27,001 nt of DNA from contig CAZCFZ010000051.1 in NCBI GenBank assembly GCA_964498065.1, positions 1 to 27,001 on the forward strand, written 5' to 3'. The stretch comes from FEN-1297 sp964498065. GTDB taxonomy: Bacteria; Bacteroidota; Ignavibacteria; Ignavibacteriales; Ignavibacteriaceae. Below, one piece after another: positions 14,715 to 23,092 of this stretch (the stretch's first letter is position 1; each line of letters begins with the position of its first letter). Under the pieces are notes generated by a model. That model was not told where the DNA came from. It did not search any database and worked only from the letters and a program-made list of their open reading frames with translations. A program made the translations under genes and the position numbers.

Positions 14715-15254
14715 TTAATGTAATTTAAATTTCTTAATAGTTTTAACAATTGGATATTCATACTCAACTAAATCGAGTTCATTAATTGAACCCTTAATTA
14801 TAAATTTTTCTTTGTTAATTTTATCTGCAATTTTTTTAGATTCTATAGCATTTTTACCTCTTCCTATAGCAATATGAGGAATGAAAGGAATATCTAGCCG
14901 CAACTCTTTGAATAAAACGCCGGTATAAAGTTTATCATGGAGCTTTATAATATCGCTGTTGCCTTCATCAGGAGTTAAAAATACATCTACACCGTCACTA
15001 AATGAATCTTTTACAATAGTTGCTGTCCGTATTAAAAACTTAATTGGTTTAATATTTTCTGACATCCTGAGAACATGGGCAGATATTTTATTGAGATTAA
15101 AATTAAAAACAGGAAAGACAATAGTAAAATGAGGCTCTACAAAATTATAAAAAGCTTTATCATGCTTTCTTCTTATTAATTGAATCCATTTATAATCACT
15201 AACTCTTATTTTGGGGAAAGCGAGAACTAAAATTGATTTATTACTTTCTTTCAT
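14715..15254 (-). CDS. 2'-5' RNA ligase (LigT)-like 2H phosphoesterase
   Basis: A 179-residue protein with the two histidine motifs of the 2H phosphoesterase fold: P-H-F-T-I-V-F near residue 43 and P-H-I-A-I-G near residue 135. Members act on 2'-5' phosphodiester bonds or cyclic phosphates in RNA and nucleotides. The second position of the first motif is Phe and of the second Ile, within family variation. The domain ends soon after the second motif with a short basic tail. It starts 71 bases after the small membrane protein upstream, with a weak ribosome site. The cellular substrate is unknown. Confidence 0.8.
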   Translation of the reverse strand: MKESNKSILVLAFPKIRVSDYKWIQLIRRKHDKAFYNFVEPHFTIVFPVFNFNLNKISAHVLRMSENIKPIKFLIRTATIVKDSFSDGVDVFLTPDEGNSDIIKLHDKLYTGVLFKELRLDIPFIPHIAIGRGKNAIESKKIADKINKEKFIIKGSINELDLVEYEYPIVKTIKKFKLH

Positions 15255-15325
15255 TAAAAGCTTTCTTAAGAATAATTAGAATTATTAAGATTTCATCCTT
15301 TTAAATATTTAAATATCCAGCCTAT

Positions 15326-15562
15326 CTAATCTTTGGGCTTATCTGTTGGCTGAACTTCCTTTTGTTTGTTAATATTCATATCTAAAATCTCTTCTACTGC
15401 TTCTCTTTTATCCTTATTTAAAAATTCATAAGTGGTACCGAACGTTATGGTAGTTAGACTTCCCCCGTGTTTTCTTAATTTAACAGCAATCATGATAAAA
15501 ATTATTATAACGACAATAAGTGCAACCGCCACCATTATTAAGCCTAATAAATTATCACTCAT
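15326..15562 (-). CDS. Small single-pass membrane protein, unknown function
   Basis: A 78-residue protein with one N-terminal membrane helix (residues 6-27, rich in Val/Ile) and a soluble tail containing R-K-H-G-G-S-L-T-T-I-T-F-G-T and a lysine-rich end. I do not recognise it. The compact coding frame, its start 88 bases past the CPBP gene's stop, and the ordinary composition support a real gene. No strong ribosome site is visible. Confidence 0.55.
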   Translation of the reverse strand: MSDNLLGLIMVAVALIVVIIIFIMIAVKLRKHGGSLTTITFGTTYEFLNKDKREAVEEILDMNINKQKEVQPTDKPKD

Positions 15563-15650
15563 TGTAATACTTTATTTCAATGGTTAATAATAGTTTTCAT
15601 CATAACAGGATTAAATTATACACTTAATTTTTATTTAAGCAAATCTAATT

Positions 15651-16523
15651 TTATTTATCTGTTGGGATTTGGGATTTATTATAGAATTTGTACCACATAA
15701 GTAAACCGGCAATAAATAGAATTGTAACCGCAGTGACAACAATACTTCCTTCCAATCCAAAACTGCCGCCGGTTAAAAGAGATGGACCTTTCAAGCTAAA
15801 AAACTTCCAACTGTCTACTAAATTCCGGCCGCTTACTGCTAATCCGAAAACGGATCCCAAGAGAAAATTCCAGATGAAATGAATTGAAATCGGCAGCCAC
15901 AAATTTTTTGATACATAATAAGCAACGCCGAACAGAATTCCCGCAAAGAAAATATTTACAGCAGGAAGCCATGTGCTTTGAAGAGCAGATGCATGAAGAA
16001 GTACAAATAAAATTGATGTTAAGATAACAGCCCAAACTGCATTTGTCTGCGACTCAATCGTTTGGAATATATAACTTCTTGATAGGACTTCCTGTGTAAC
16101 GGTATTTAAAAGTACCGCCGTACCGCTGAATAATAAGGTAAGTCCTACAAGGGAATGTGTAGAATGTAATACTGCCGATCTTAAAATCAATGAAACAACG
16201 ATGGACAGCAAAAGCCAGGCAGCACCGATACCAATTCCTAATAGAATATCCCGGATAAGATGATCCCGCATAAAACCAATACTTACAAATGGGCGCTGAT
16301 CAAAAAAGCTGACCATTATCCATGCAGAACACAAAATAGTAAGCATAGCAATAAGTTCGATGTAAATCTTAACCGGGATACCGTAAATGTTCCCGATCCC
16401 TTCAAGTTTATCTGAAAAGGCTAAAATAAATGGCGTTAATAATATTCCCCAGAATAAAAAGAACAATCCCGATTTCCAGAAAACAGTCCAAATCCGCAGT
16501 AGTATTATCTTTAGATTTTTCAT
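15651..16523 (-). CDS. CPBP family membrane protein with Gln in place of the first catalytic Glu
   Basis: A 290-residue membrane protein with about eight hydrophobic segments. The CPBP motifs appear as T-Q-E-V-L-S-R-S (Gln144, Glu145, Arg149), V-L-L-H-A-S (His177) and S-I-H-F-I-W-N-F (His215, Asn219). The usual first motif is E-E-x-x-x-R, and here the first Glu is Gln. In Rce1-type enzymes this Glu is thought to activate the water, so activity may be lost or changed. A strong AAGGAGGGG site precedes the ATG. It is the first gene of a run towards the small membrane protein. Confidence 0.8.
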   Translation of the reverse strand: MKNLKIILLRIWTVFWKSGLFFLFWGILLTPFILAFSDKLEGIGNIYGIPVKIYIELIAMLTILCSAWIMVSFFDQRPFVSIGFMRDHLIRDILLGIGIGAAWLLLSIVVSLILRSAVLHSTHSLVGLTLLFSGTAVLLNTVTQEVLSRSYIFQTIESQTNAVWAVILTSILFVLLHASALQSTWLPAVNIFFAGILFGVAYYVSKNLWLPISIHFIWNFLLGSVFGLAVSGRNLVDSWKFFSLKGPSLLTGGSFGLEGSIVVTAVTILFIAGLLMWYKFYNKSQIPTDK

Positions 16524-16988
16524 TTATATCCCCTCCTTTTTGAATTAACAAATCAGCAGAAGACAGGACATGAAAATTTTTGCAGACTAATTATAAATTT
16601 TTAATAATAAAATAACTTCGAATCCATTTTAACTTATATATTAATTAGAATATAAGTTTTTACATCTTTCAGCTTTGTAATTACCGGCAGCTATTTCTAA
16701 ATTCATAACCCCTAACCTTAATTATATTATTGCTCTAGAGAAGGAAAAATTTAATTATAGTAATTAAAATTTAATGTAGAAATAATTTTTACCAATTGCA
16801 CTAAAAACCTTTCAATTCCTTTCTACTTATTTCATTACCAGAATAAACTTTCACGTTTTATAAGTTATTCAATGACATTAAATTCCGTAGTAATAATTAT
16901 AGCATGCTATTTTTTTAGCATATTTAATTTGATATCCAACTCGATATATTATACCGAATTTAATTTTTTTAATAATTAAGGAGTGTTT
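16524..16988. other. Divergent intergenic region, no gene seen
   Basis: About 460 AT-rich bases lie between the minus-strand CPBP gene and the plus-strand fibronectin-III gene, so promoters of both are expected. A small hairpin ATGCTA-T6-TAGCAT is at 16904-16921. An AAGGAG ribosome site at 16978-16983 sets the start of the right-hand gene. No other gene-like frame is seen. Confidence 0.5.
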
Positions 16989-17384
16989 ATGTTAAAAAAG
17001 CCGTGGGTCGTTATTAACTTAACTATTTTATTCTGCTCCGTTGCCCTGGTATCTTTTATTAGTACCAGCTATGCACAAGTTTCTGCTCCTCAAAATTTAA
17101 AAGTTACCGTTGACAGCAATGAAGCTACTCTTTCATGGGACGCACCCGAAAACGGTACTCCGGCACAATTTTTTATTTATAAAGCTTATGCTTCCGATAC
17201 AAATGCCGATCATACTTCTCTTCAATTCTCAAAGTCCGATTCTACAAATTTGAGATTTTATACAGATGACCTCAGTTCGACATCCAAATCCGCACCTGTT
17301 GTTTTTTATTATGTTACGGCAGTAGATTCAACGGGCAGTGAAAGTCCTAAAAGCGGTATAGTTAATGCTGCTCCACCTAAATAA
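16989..17384 (+). CDS. Secreted single fibronectin type III domain protein
   Basis: A 131-residue exported protein. Residues 1-30 are a signal peptide (basic start, hydrophobic core, likely cut after S-Y-A). The rest is one FnIII domain: P-Q-N-L-K-V-T-V, then A-T-L-S-W-D-A-P at its conserved Trp strand, F-F-I-Y-K-A, Y-Y-V-T-A-V-D-S-T-G-S-E-S and an ending on P-P-K. A GTG two codons upstream (16983) is in frame but overlaps the AAGGAG site, so the ATG at 16989 is chosen. It is the only plus-strand gene in the right-hand 20 kb and seems monocistronic. Such a lone domain may bind a partner or a sugar; no catalytic part is present. Confidence 0.75.
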   Translation: MLKKPWVVINLTILFCSVALVSFISTSYAQVSAPQNLKVTVDSNEATLSWDAPENGTPAQFFIYKAYASDTNADHTSLQFSKSDSTNLRFYTDDLSSTSKSAPVVFYYVTAVDSTGSESPKSGIVNAAPPK

Positions 17385-17422
17385 AGAGGACCGAAATGTT
17401 AATTTGTTATTTGAAATTTAAA

Positions 17423-17459
17423 ACCCGCTTGTCTGCCGTTAGTGCAGGCTTTCGCGGGT
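17423..17459 (-). terminator. Hairpin between convergent genes
   Basis: Outer arms ACCCGC and GCGGGT enclose an inner CTGC/GCAG stem. On the minus strand the stem is followed by TTTAAATTT and lies 53 bases beyond the stop of the lipoprotein gene, which fits an intrinsic terminator. On the plus strand it follows the FnIII gene, without a T tract. Confidence 0.5.
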
Positions 17460-17511
17460 ATGATAATTAATTTATAATATATGTGCGTAATATAATTTCG
17501 GCGACGTACTC

Positions 17512-18516
17512 TCAGAATGTAATATCAAACTGAACAGCAGGCCAAATGTTCACTTTATATGAATCCAGATTTGTTGCATACAAAATTCGAGCGCCGAGGT
17601 CGCATCTTAAATTACCTGCAAGGTTAAAATAAATTCCCGGATACATTCCGACATAACTTATGGTTGATTTTAAACCGGTATTATTCGTAACATTTACTGT
17701 CGGAAGTATTAAATCATAATGCCCGGGATCAAATCCATCCGGATGATAATCGAGAATAGACTGCCGGAAATAACCGATCTGGAAAAAGTAATTAATTAAA
17801 TTCAGATTATTTATCGTATTAAAAGTAAATGTAAAATAATAATCTATGCTGGAAGAATTTCCCTTATCGTAATAATAGTAGGTGTTGGTTGAGCTACCGC
17901 TGTATGTATTGGTAACATTTTCGACAACATATGAATAAGCATCATACCTGTAAGAATTAAAGAGAGCGCCGCCTTCAAGTCGTATAGCGCTGTTTTCTGT
18001 TGATGAAAAATAAGCAATTCCGGCCGATCCGTCCGTAAATGAATTATTTCCGCCCATTGATAAATTAATTGAACCGACAAACGATACATGGTCGGAAAGA
18101 TAAAATTCCGCATTAGCCCCGGCACAGGCCTTGGATATATCCCAGTTTAAATTAGAGTTACTAAATGCGGCAGCAGAATTCTGATTGTCTTTTAGACTGT
18201 TAATTTGCAAGCCGCCGGCAGAATGACTTTGAGTCGGGTTCACGGTTTTATCGTTATATGAATCTGCATCAACATGGGTTGAAACGCCTTGATTCTGATT
18301 GATGCTTATATAAGGTGAAAAAGTTGCTGTTCCTCCTTTCTGTTCGCTTGTAATATGAAGAGGAGGAGTATTTATTTGCCCCTGTACTTGCGCGTCTTCA
18401 AGATAGGCTGTTCTTGTAACTGTTGTGACCCCGCAGCCCGATAAGATTATAAGAGTTAACAACACAAAACAAATTTTGAAAGTAAAATTTATTAAATACT
18501 TATATTTTATATTCAT
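17512..18516 (-). CDS. Predicted outer-membrane lipoprotein with beta-barrel-like C-terminal part
   Basis: A 334-residue protein of unknown family. The first 27 residues form a lipoprotein signal ending L-S-G-C, with Cys28 the lipidated residue. Residues 40-120 are low-complexity and polar (Gln/Asn/Ser-rich). From about residue 120 the chain shows alternating strands of barrel type, including S-F-V-G-S-I-N-L-S-M-G-G, a tyrosine-rich stretch (N-T-Y-Y-Y-Y-D-K) and repeated L-I-N-Y-F-F-Q-I-G-type strands. The last residue is Phe, as in many outer-membrane barrels. A GGGG-type ribosome site lies about six bases before the ATG. It may be a small barrel or a surface protein; no function can be assigned. 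Confidence 0.65.
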   Translation of the reverse strand: MNIKYKYLINFTFKICFVLLTLIILSGCGVTTVTRTAYLEDAQVQGQINTPPLHITSEQKGGTATFSPYISINQNQGVSTHVDADSYNDKTVNPTQSHSAGGLQINSLKDNQNSAAAFSNSNLNWDISKACAGANAEFYLSDHVSFVGSINLSMGGNNSFTDGSAGIAYFSSTENSAIRLEGGALFNSYRYDAYSYVVENVTNTYSGSSTNTYYYYDKGNSSSIDYYFTFTFNTINNLNLINYFFQIGYFRQSILDYHPDGFDPGHYDLILPTVNVTNNTGLKSTISYVGMYPGIYFNLAGNLRCDLGARILYATNLDSYKVNIWPAVQFDITF

Positions 18517-18702
18517 AACAAGCCCCTTGTTTTTTGTTGGAAATATTTACTGTCGCTTTATTAATGTTGTCATGAAATAGTCAGTGTAATGTCAAAATAA
18601 TTTTCCATATTTCATAGGGTAAATTATTTACACCATCATAAAATTAAGAAAAACGTAAATAAAGCACATTAATTTTATTAAAAAGGCTCCCTAACAGTAT
18701 AT

Positions 18703-19659
18703 TTATTTATGATTATTTAATGAATGATAATTTGTAATAACCTTAAGTGAGGAAGGCAGTAAATCTATTTCGCAAGGCAGTTTCCCTAAAAATTCACCGT
18801 CTGCTTCTATTGGTACTTCTTCAGTCGATTCTATTATTAATTTATTGGCTTTTCGTATGTTAATTAATTTTGAATCTTTTAATCTACCGAAGTAAATCTT
18901 GCTAAAATTCGTAAGTCTATTTAAAATATTTTGCGAGCGGAAAACAAACAAATCAAAATTGTTGTCGGATAAATTTCTTGATCGGGATAATTTCATGCCT
19001 CCCCCCATGCAGCTCCCGTTTGCAGCAATTATTCCTATGAATTTCCCATCGATAGGTTCTTCATCATCTATTTTAATTGAAATATTGCTGCCGTTATAGT
19101 TAAATAAATACGGGATAGTTGCAAGCCCGTATGTTGAAAACCCCCCTTTACTTTTTATTTTCGCGTTTACTTTCTCTGCAACCTTTCCGCCTAATCCTGC
19201 TTGAAATTCATTTGCAAAATACTTAATAACTTTTAGGCCTTTGTCGTCTTTATACTTAACCACACCGGTATCAATCAATTCAACAACGCCTTCTTTTATA
19301 ATACCAAGCTGGTAATCTATATCTCCCTTGATTCCAAGTCCCTGAACAAAATCCTGCCCAGTACCGCTGCTGATAATCCCTAAAGTACATTCAATATTCT
19401 TATTTAATGTTGCAATGATAATTCCATTTACAACTTCATGTATTGTTCCGTCACCGCCGACGGAAATAATTAAATTCCCCCCGCTTTCAATTGCCTTAAT
19501 TGTATATTCAACTGCATCGACCGGTTTTTCCGTTATCCAAAGTTTATAATTCCTGCCTAAATATTCTTCTATTTTATTTAAAATGAAGCGGCGTGACTTC
19601 CCTGTTTTGCCTCCGCCGGAGGCAGGATTCATTATAACGTAAATGTTTTTATCAGTCAT
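18703..19659 (-). CDS. Diacylglycerol kinase family lipid kinase (YegS/BmrU-like)
   Basis: A 318-residue soluble lipid kinase. The nucleotide-binding N-terminal half has M-N-P-A-S-G-G-G-K (residues 10-18) and the catalytic G-G-D-G-T (68-72) inside S-V-G-G-D-G-T-I-H-E-V-V-N-G, then S-S-G-T-G-Q-D-F near residue 100. The C-terminal beta-sandwich half ends with E-V-P-I-E-A-D-G-E, the loop usual for the family. Members phosphorylate diacylglycerol, sphingosine-like or other lipids. Its start is 38 bases after the YciI gene, so the two probably form an operon. The lipid substrate is unknown. Confidence 0.9.
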   Translation of the reverse strand: MTDKNIYVIMNPASGGGKTGKSRRFILNKIEEYLGRNYKLWITEKPVDAVEYTIKAIESGGNLIISVGGDGTIHEVVNGIIIATLNKNIECTLGIISSGTGQDFVQGLGIKGDIDYQLGIIKEGVVELIDTGVVKYKDDKGLKVIKYFANEFQAGLGGKVAEKVNAKIKSKGGFSTYGLATIPYLFNYNGSNISIKIDDEEPIDGKFIGIIAANGSCMGGGMKLSRSRNLSDNNFDLFVFRSQNILNRLTNFSKIYFGRLKDSKLINIRKANKLIIESTEEVPIEADGEFLGKLPCEIDLLPSSLKVITNYHSLNNHK

Positions 19660-19697
19660 TTGAATTATTCGAGGATTAAAGAATTCCGATTAACACT

Positions 19698-19973
19698 TTA
19701 ACCGCCGATGACGACAGTCCATGGTCTAATTTCCCATTTGGTTATTATCCCGCTTTTTACATAAGGATCATTCTTAACAAATTCCTCAGCTGCTTTTGGA
19801 GAATCTCCTTTGAATACCAGGACAGCACTGTCGGCAGGATTATCCAGCGCCCCGGCAAGAATTAATTCGCCTCTTTTATAAGCTTCTTCCGCATAAGCAA
19901 GGTGAGCTTTTCTATAAGGGACTCTTTTTTCAATATAATCTTTAACAGTTGTATAAAATAAGATATAATACAT
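19698..19973 (-). CDS. YciI-like protein
   Basis: A 91-residue YCII-domain protein of the short YciI type, distinct from the three longer DGPF proteins at 11819-13671. It has R-K-A-H-L-A-Y-A-E-E-A, G-E-L-I-L-A-G-A-L, F-K-G-D-S and the conserved N-D-P-Y-V near residue 68. The His of A-H-L and the Asp of D-P-Y are the usual putative active-site residues, but no reaction is proven for the family. A GGAG site precedes the ATG. It lies upstream of the lipid kinase gene and is probably cotranscribed with it. Confidence 0.85.
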   Translation of the reverse strand: MYYILFYTTVKDYIEKRVPYRKAHLAYAEEAYKRGELILAGALDNPADSAVLVFKGDSPKAAEEFVKNDPYVKSGIITKWEIRPWTVVIGG

Positions 19974-20410
19974 GATTACTCCTTCAATAAATTAAGTAAT
20001 AAGATAACCATACAATGAGTCAGAAAAATTATAGCATGTAAAATAAAAATAAATACATTAAAGTGTTGAAGTGTAAGTAATCAGAAATGTTTTTTAACCT
20101 GTTCACACCGAATACTCTAGGAAATTACCAAATAGAAAGGTTTTAAGAAATTCAAAAAAAAAACAAAGAACTCATCCTAATCTCGTTAGAGTCCGGTAGT
20201 CTCTAACAGAGTCTGACGACCTTCTCTTAAAAAGAGTAGAACTTATTAGAAAAATTAAATTAAACCTTATCATTCTGTCATCTTATTGTTATTTAATAAC
20301 TTAAAGTTAGGTTGACAACTATGAGAGTTTCACAGAAGGGATTTATTAATAGATATTTCTTCTATTAAAAATTTTTACACAGACCTAATACAATATAATT
20401 TCAAGTTAGA
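19974..20410. other. Intergenic region with a T tract and hairpin cluster
   Basis: About 440 bases lie downstream of the GH3 gene and upstream of the YciI gene. They hold GTTAGAG/CTCTAAC (20185-20207) and CTCTT/AAGAG (20224-20236). On the minus strand these precede a long T tract near 20151-20165, and they could terminate GH3 transcription about 200 bases past its stop. The GAGTC...GAGTC...GACGACC order resembles part of the palindrome at 12197-12283. No gene is seen. Confidence 0.45.
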
Positions 20411-22621
20411 TTAATTTACAACATCAAATGAAGTTGATATTACATCTTCCGAACTTCCGCCTATCATAACATTAAATTTCCCTGGTTCAATCGTTTTTTC
20501 CATATCGATGTTGTAGAATTCCAGCATATCCGGAGTGATTGTAAATGTAATTTTTTTAGTTTCCCCATGATTTAAATATATTCTTTTAAATCCCTTCAAT
20601 TCTTTTACGGGACGGGTTACATCCGCTACTAAATCTCTTATATATAGTTGAGCTATTTCTGTTCCATCATAAGTACCCGTATTTTTTATATCAACCGAAA
20701 CTCTTAAGGAATCGTTCTTTTTTATTTTCTTCTTATCAACTTTAATATCGCTGAATTTGAAAGTGGTATAGCTCAATCCATATCCAAATGGATAAAGGGG
20801 TGAAACAGGAGAATCGATATACTTAGAAGTATATTTATCAGTTTTTGAAGGGGGTCTTCCTGTATTCATATGATTATAAAAAATAGGTATTTGACCAACC
20901 GAACGAGGAAATGTAGTTGTTAATTTACCGGACGGATTATAATCGCCAAATAAAACGTCTGCAATTGCATTACCCGCTTGATCTCCTAAAAACCATGTTT
21001 CCAGTACAGCCGGAATATTTTTTGAAATCCAATCAATTGTTAAGGGTCTGCCGTTCATTAAAATAACTATAACAGGTTTACCCGAACCTTCTATTTTTTT
21101 AACTAATTCTTCCTGAACACCTGGTAAACCAAGTTTAGTTCTGCTTGCGGCTTCGCCGCTCATATCACGAGACTCACCGACAACAAGTATAGCAACATCA
21201 GATTTTTTTACTGCATTTAGTGCATCATTAAATCCGGCTTCACTAGAATCAAGTATACCGCAGCCTTTTACATAATTAATTTTAGTACCTGAGGAAACCT
21301 TATTCTTAATTCCAGTTATTACACTAACAACATTCTCGGCTTTTCCTCCACCTGACCAAGGCCCTAATAAATCTTCCTGATCATCGGCAAGAGGACCAAT
21401 TAATGCAATTGAATGAATGTTCTTTTTTAGCGGGAGAATCTTGTTCTTATTTTTTAATAGGACTATCCCTTCTCTGGCAAGCTGCAATGCAATTTTATTT
21501 TTATACTTTTGCGAAGGCATATTCTTCTTAAAAAAAATACTGTCAATATAAGGATGTTGGAATATGCCCAATCTAAATTTCATTCTAAGCACTCTTCTTA
21601 CTGAACGATCTATTAGCGATACCGGTACAACTTTCTTCTTCACAAGTGTTCCAAGGTAAGCAGAATAAACATTATCAACTACAGTATCACCCACCAGGTC
21701 AACATCAACACCGGCAGAAATTGCTTCCCTGGCTGCATCTTCTCTATTTTTTGCTACACCCTGATTGATCAGCTCGCCAATAGAATTATAATCGCTTATT
21801 ACAACTCCTTTATATTTCCATTCGTCTCTTAATATTTTAGTTAGAGTAAAATAATTTTCAGATGCGGGAACTCCATTTAAGTCATCGAATGCACTCATTA
21901 TTGAGGCGACACCCGCATTAACCGCAGCGTGGAAAGGAGGCAAGTAAATTTCCCTTAAAGTTCTTTCCGAAATGTCAACGGTATTATAATCTCTTCCTGC
22001 TTGGGCAGCCCCGTAAGCTACATAATGTTTTGCAGTAGCAGCAATTGTTTCTTTATCTTTTAAATTTCTGCCCTGATATCCTTTAACATAAGCCGCAGCC
22101 ATTACACTCCCGAGAAATGGATCTTCGCCGGCACCTTCAACAATTCTTCCCCACCTGGGATCGCGGGCAATATCAACCATTGGAGAAAACGTCCAGTTTA
22201 AGCCGTCGGATGCGGCTTCAAACGCAGCTATTCCCGCCGCTTTTTCTACAAGAACCGGATCCCAGCTGCATGATTGTGCAAGCGGGACAGGAAATGTTGT
22301 TCTATCTCCATGAATAACATCTGCCGCAAAAACCAAAGGAATTTGAAGTCTTGATTGTTCAACAGCAATTTTTTGAAGGCTGTCTCTGATTGAAGGCCTG
22401 TATTTTCCCATAACACCGATTTTCCCCTCTTTGATCAGTTCAATACTGATTTTATCAACATCTGTCCTTCTAACTAATTGTCCTATCTTTTCCTGCAGTG
22501 TCATTTTTGCCAAGAGACTGTCGACTTTACTTTCAATCGATATATCTTGTGCAAAAGAAATATTTAAAAATGATAGAGTGATAAGAAGAAAGAATATAAA
22601 TTTTATTTTTTGTTTTTTCAT
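20411..22621 (-). CDS. bglX: Periplasmic beta-glucosidase, glycoside hydrolase family 3 (BglX-like)
   Basis: A 736-residue exported GH3 enzyme that releases terminal beta-linked glucose. A signal peptide ends about residue 25 (I-S-F-A-Q). The barrel domain has D-P-R-W-G-R-I-V-E-G-A-G-E-D-P near 154-168, A-K-H-Y-V-A-Y-G near 197, and the nucleophile Asp277 in V-V-I-S-D-Y. The (alpha/beta)6 domain follows, with G-P-W-S-G-G-G, V-I-L-M-N-G-R-P-L and W-F-L-G-D-Q-A-G-N-A-I-A-D. The end is the fibronectin-like domain with A-Q-L-Y-I-R-D and R-P-V-K-E-L-K-G-F. The length fits BglX. No ribosome site is clear. Beside a GH144-like enzyme it may cut sophoro-oligosaccharides. Confidence 0.92.
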   Translation of the reverse strand: MKKQKIKFIFFLLITLSFLNISFAQDISIESKVDSLLAKMTLQEKIGQLVRRTDVDKISIELIKEGKIGVMGKYRPSIRDSLQKIAVEQSRLQIPLVFAADVIHGDRTTFPVPLAQSCSWDPVLVEKAAGIAAFEAASDGLNWTFSPMVDIARDPRWGRIVEGAGEDPFLGSVMAAAYVKGYQGRNLKDKETIAATAKHYVAYGAAQAGRDYNTVDISERTLREIYLPPFHAAVNAGVASIMSAFDDLNGVPASENYFTLTKILRDEWKYKGVVISDYNSIGELINQGVAKNREDAAREAISAGVDVDLVGDTVVDNVYSAYLGTLVKKKVVPVSLIDRSVRRVLRMKFRLGIFQHPYIDSIFFKKNMPSQKYKNKIALQLAREGIVLLKNKNKILPLKKNIHSIALIGPLADDQEDLLGPWSGGGKAENVVSVITGIKNKVSSGTKINYVKGCGILDSSEAGFNDALNAVKKSDVAILVVGESRDMSGEAASRTKLGLPGVQEELVKKIEGSGKPVIVILMNGRPLTIDWISKNIPAVLETWFLGDQAGNAIADVLFGDYNPSGKLTTTFPRSVGQIPIFYNHMNTGRPPSKTDKYTSKYIDSPVSPLYPFGYGLSYTTFKFSDIKVDKKKIKKNDSLRVSVDIKNTGTYDGTEIAQLYIRDLVADVTRPVKELKGFKRIYLNHGETKKITFTITPDMLEFYNIDMEKTIEPGKFNVMIGGSSEDVISTSFDVVN

Positions 22622-22697
22622 ATTACAAATAAATTATTATTATACTAATTCCTTTTTTTGATTTAAATAAACATCATACCAATTTGTTTTTGACGAA

Positions 22698-22871
22698 CTA
22701 AGTAATTTTAGGTTTATCAACTTTGCGGATATCATTCAATTTAATTAATGCATATCCATGCGGAACCTTCATCGGCCCATATACATCACCTATTTTCATT
22801 TCTTCAGCAATTAAAGTTAATAAGAGCAGTATCATCGGAATTAGTTGTGCGCGGGTGAGGACTGAATTCAT
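22698..22871 (-). CDS. Short ORF, 57 residues, hydrophobic start plus parvulin-like fragment
   Basis: A minus-strand frame between the GH3 and GH144-like genes. It begins M-N-S-V-L-T-R-A-Q-L with a hydrophobic run I-P-M-I-L-L-L-L-T-L-I, then reads K-I-G-D-V-Y-G-P-M-K-V and G-Y-A-L-I-K-L-N-D. The second part resembles the closing strands of a PpiC/parvulin domain (G-x-x-x-G-P-V-x-x-x-x-G-Y-x-x-x-K-L). A GGAG site lies six bases upstream. The ATG overlaps the stop of the preceding short ORF (ATGA). It may be a small membrane protein, or a fragment of a broken gene. Confidence 0.4.
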   Translation of the reverse strand: MNSVLTRAQLIPMILLLLTLIAEEMKIGDVYGPMKVPHGYALIKLNDIRKVDKPKIT

Positions 22872-23011
22872 ATCTTACTCCGGATTCCTCTGATATAATT
22901 TTTGTGAATTCCTGCTTTCACAACTATACGGCTTTCTTCAGACTTTTCATTTTGCGCTAACATGCCGAATTGAAGAGTTAAAATAAAGAAAAAGAAAATG
23001 AGTGATTTCAT
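22868..23011 (-). CDS. Short ORF, 47 residues, signal peptide plus short tail
   Basis: Minus strand, starting M-K-S-L-I-F-F-F-F-I-L-T-L-Q-F and then M-L-A-Q-N-E-K, a convincing signal peptide cut near A-Q. The mature part is only about 27 residues, basic at its end (I-R-G-I-R-S-K-I). No clear ribosome site. The stop overlaps the start of the next ORF by the ATGA arrangement, which fits either coupled small genes or one gene broken by a frameshift. I do not recognise it. Confidence 0.4.
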   Translation of the reverse strand: MKSLIFFFFILTLQFGMLAQNEKSEESRIVVKAGIHKNYIRGIRSKI

Positions 23012-23092
23012 TGGATAATAGCTAAATTAGTTTCAAACCGGTTTTCAATATAAAATAATTTTTACAAAGCGGCCGGCAGAAGTGATGATTCA

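Noticed and set aside
16547..16571. AACAAATCA...GGACAT upstream of the CPBP gene, resembling the ECF42 promoter pair
   Set aside because: The distance between blocks is three bases shorter than in the two DGPF promoters and the AAATT before GGACAT is missing, so it is probably chance similarity.
16904..16921. ATGCTA-T6-TAGCAT hairpin before the FnIII gene as a terminator or operator
   Set aside because: Six AT-leaning base pairs with a T loop are expected by chance in DNA this AT-rich, and no T tract follows the stem.
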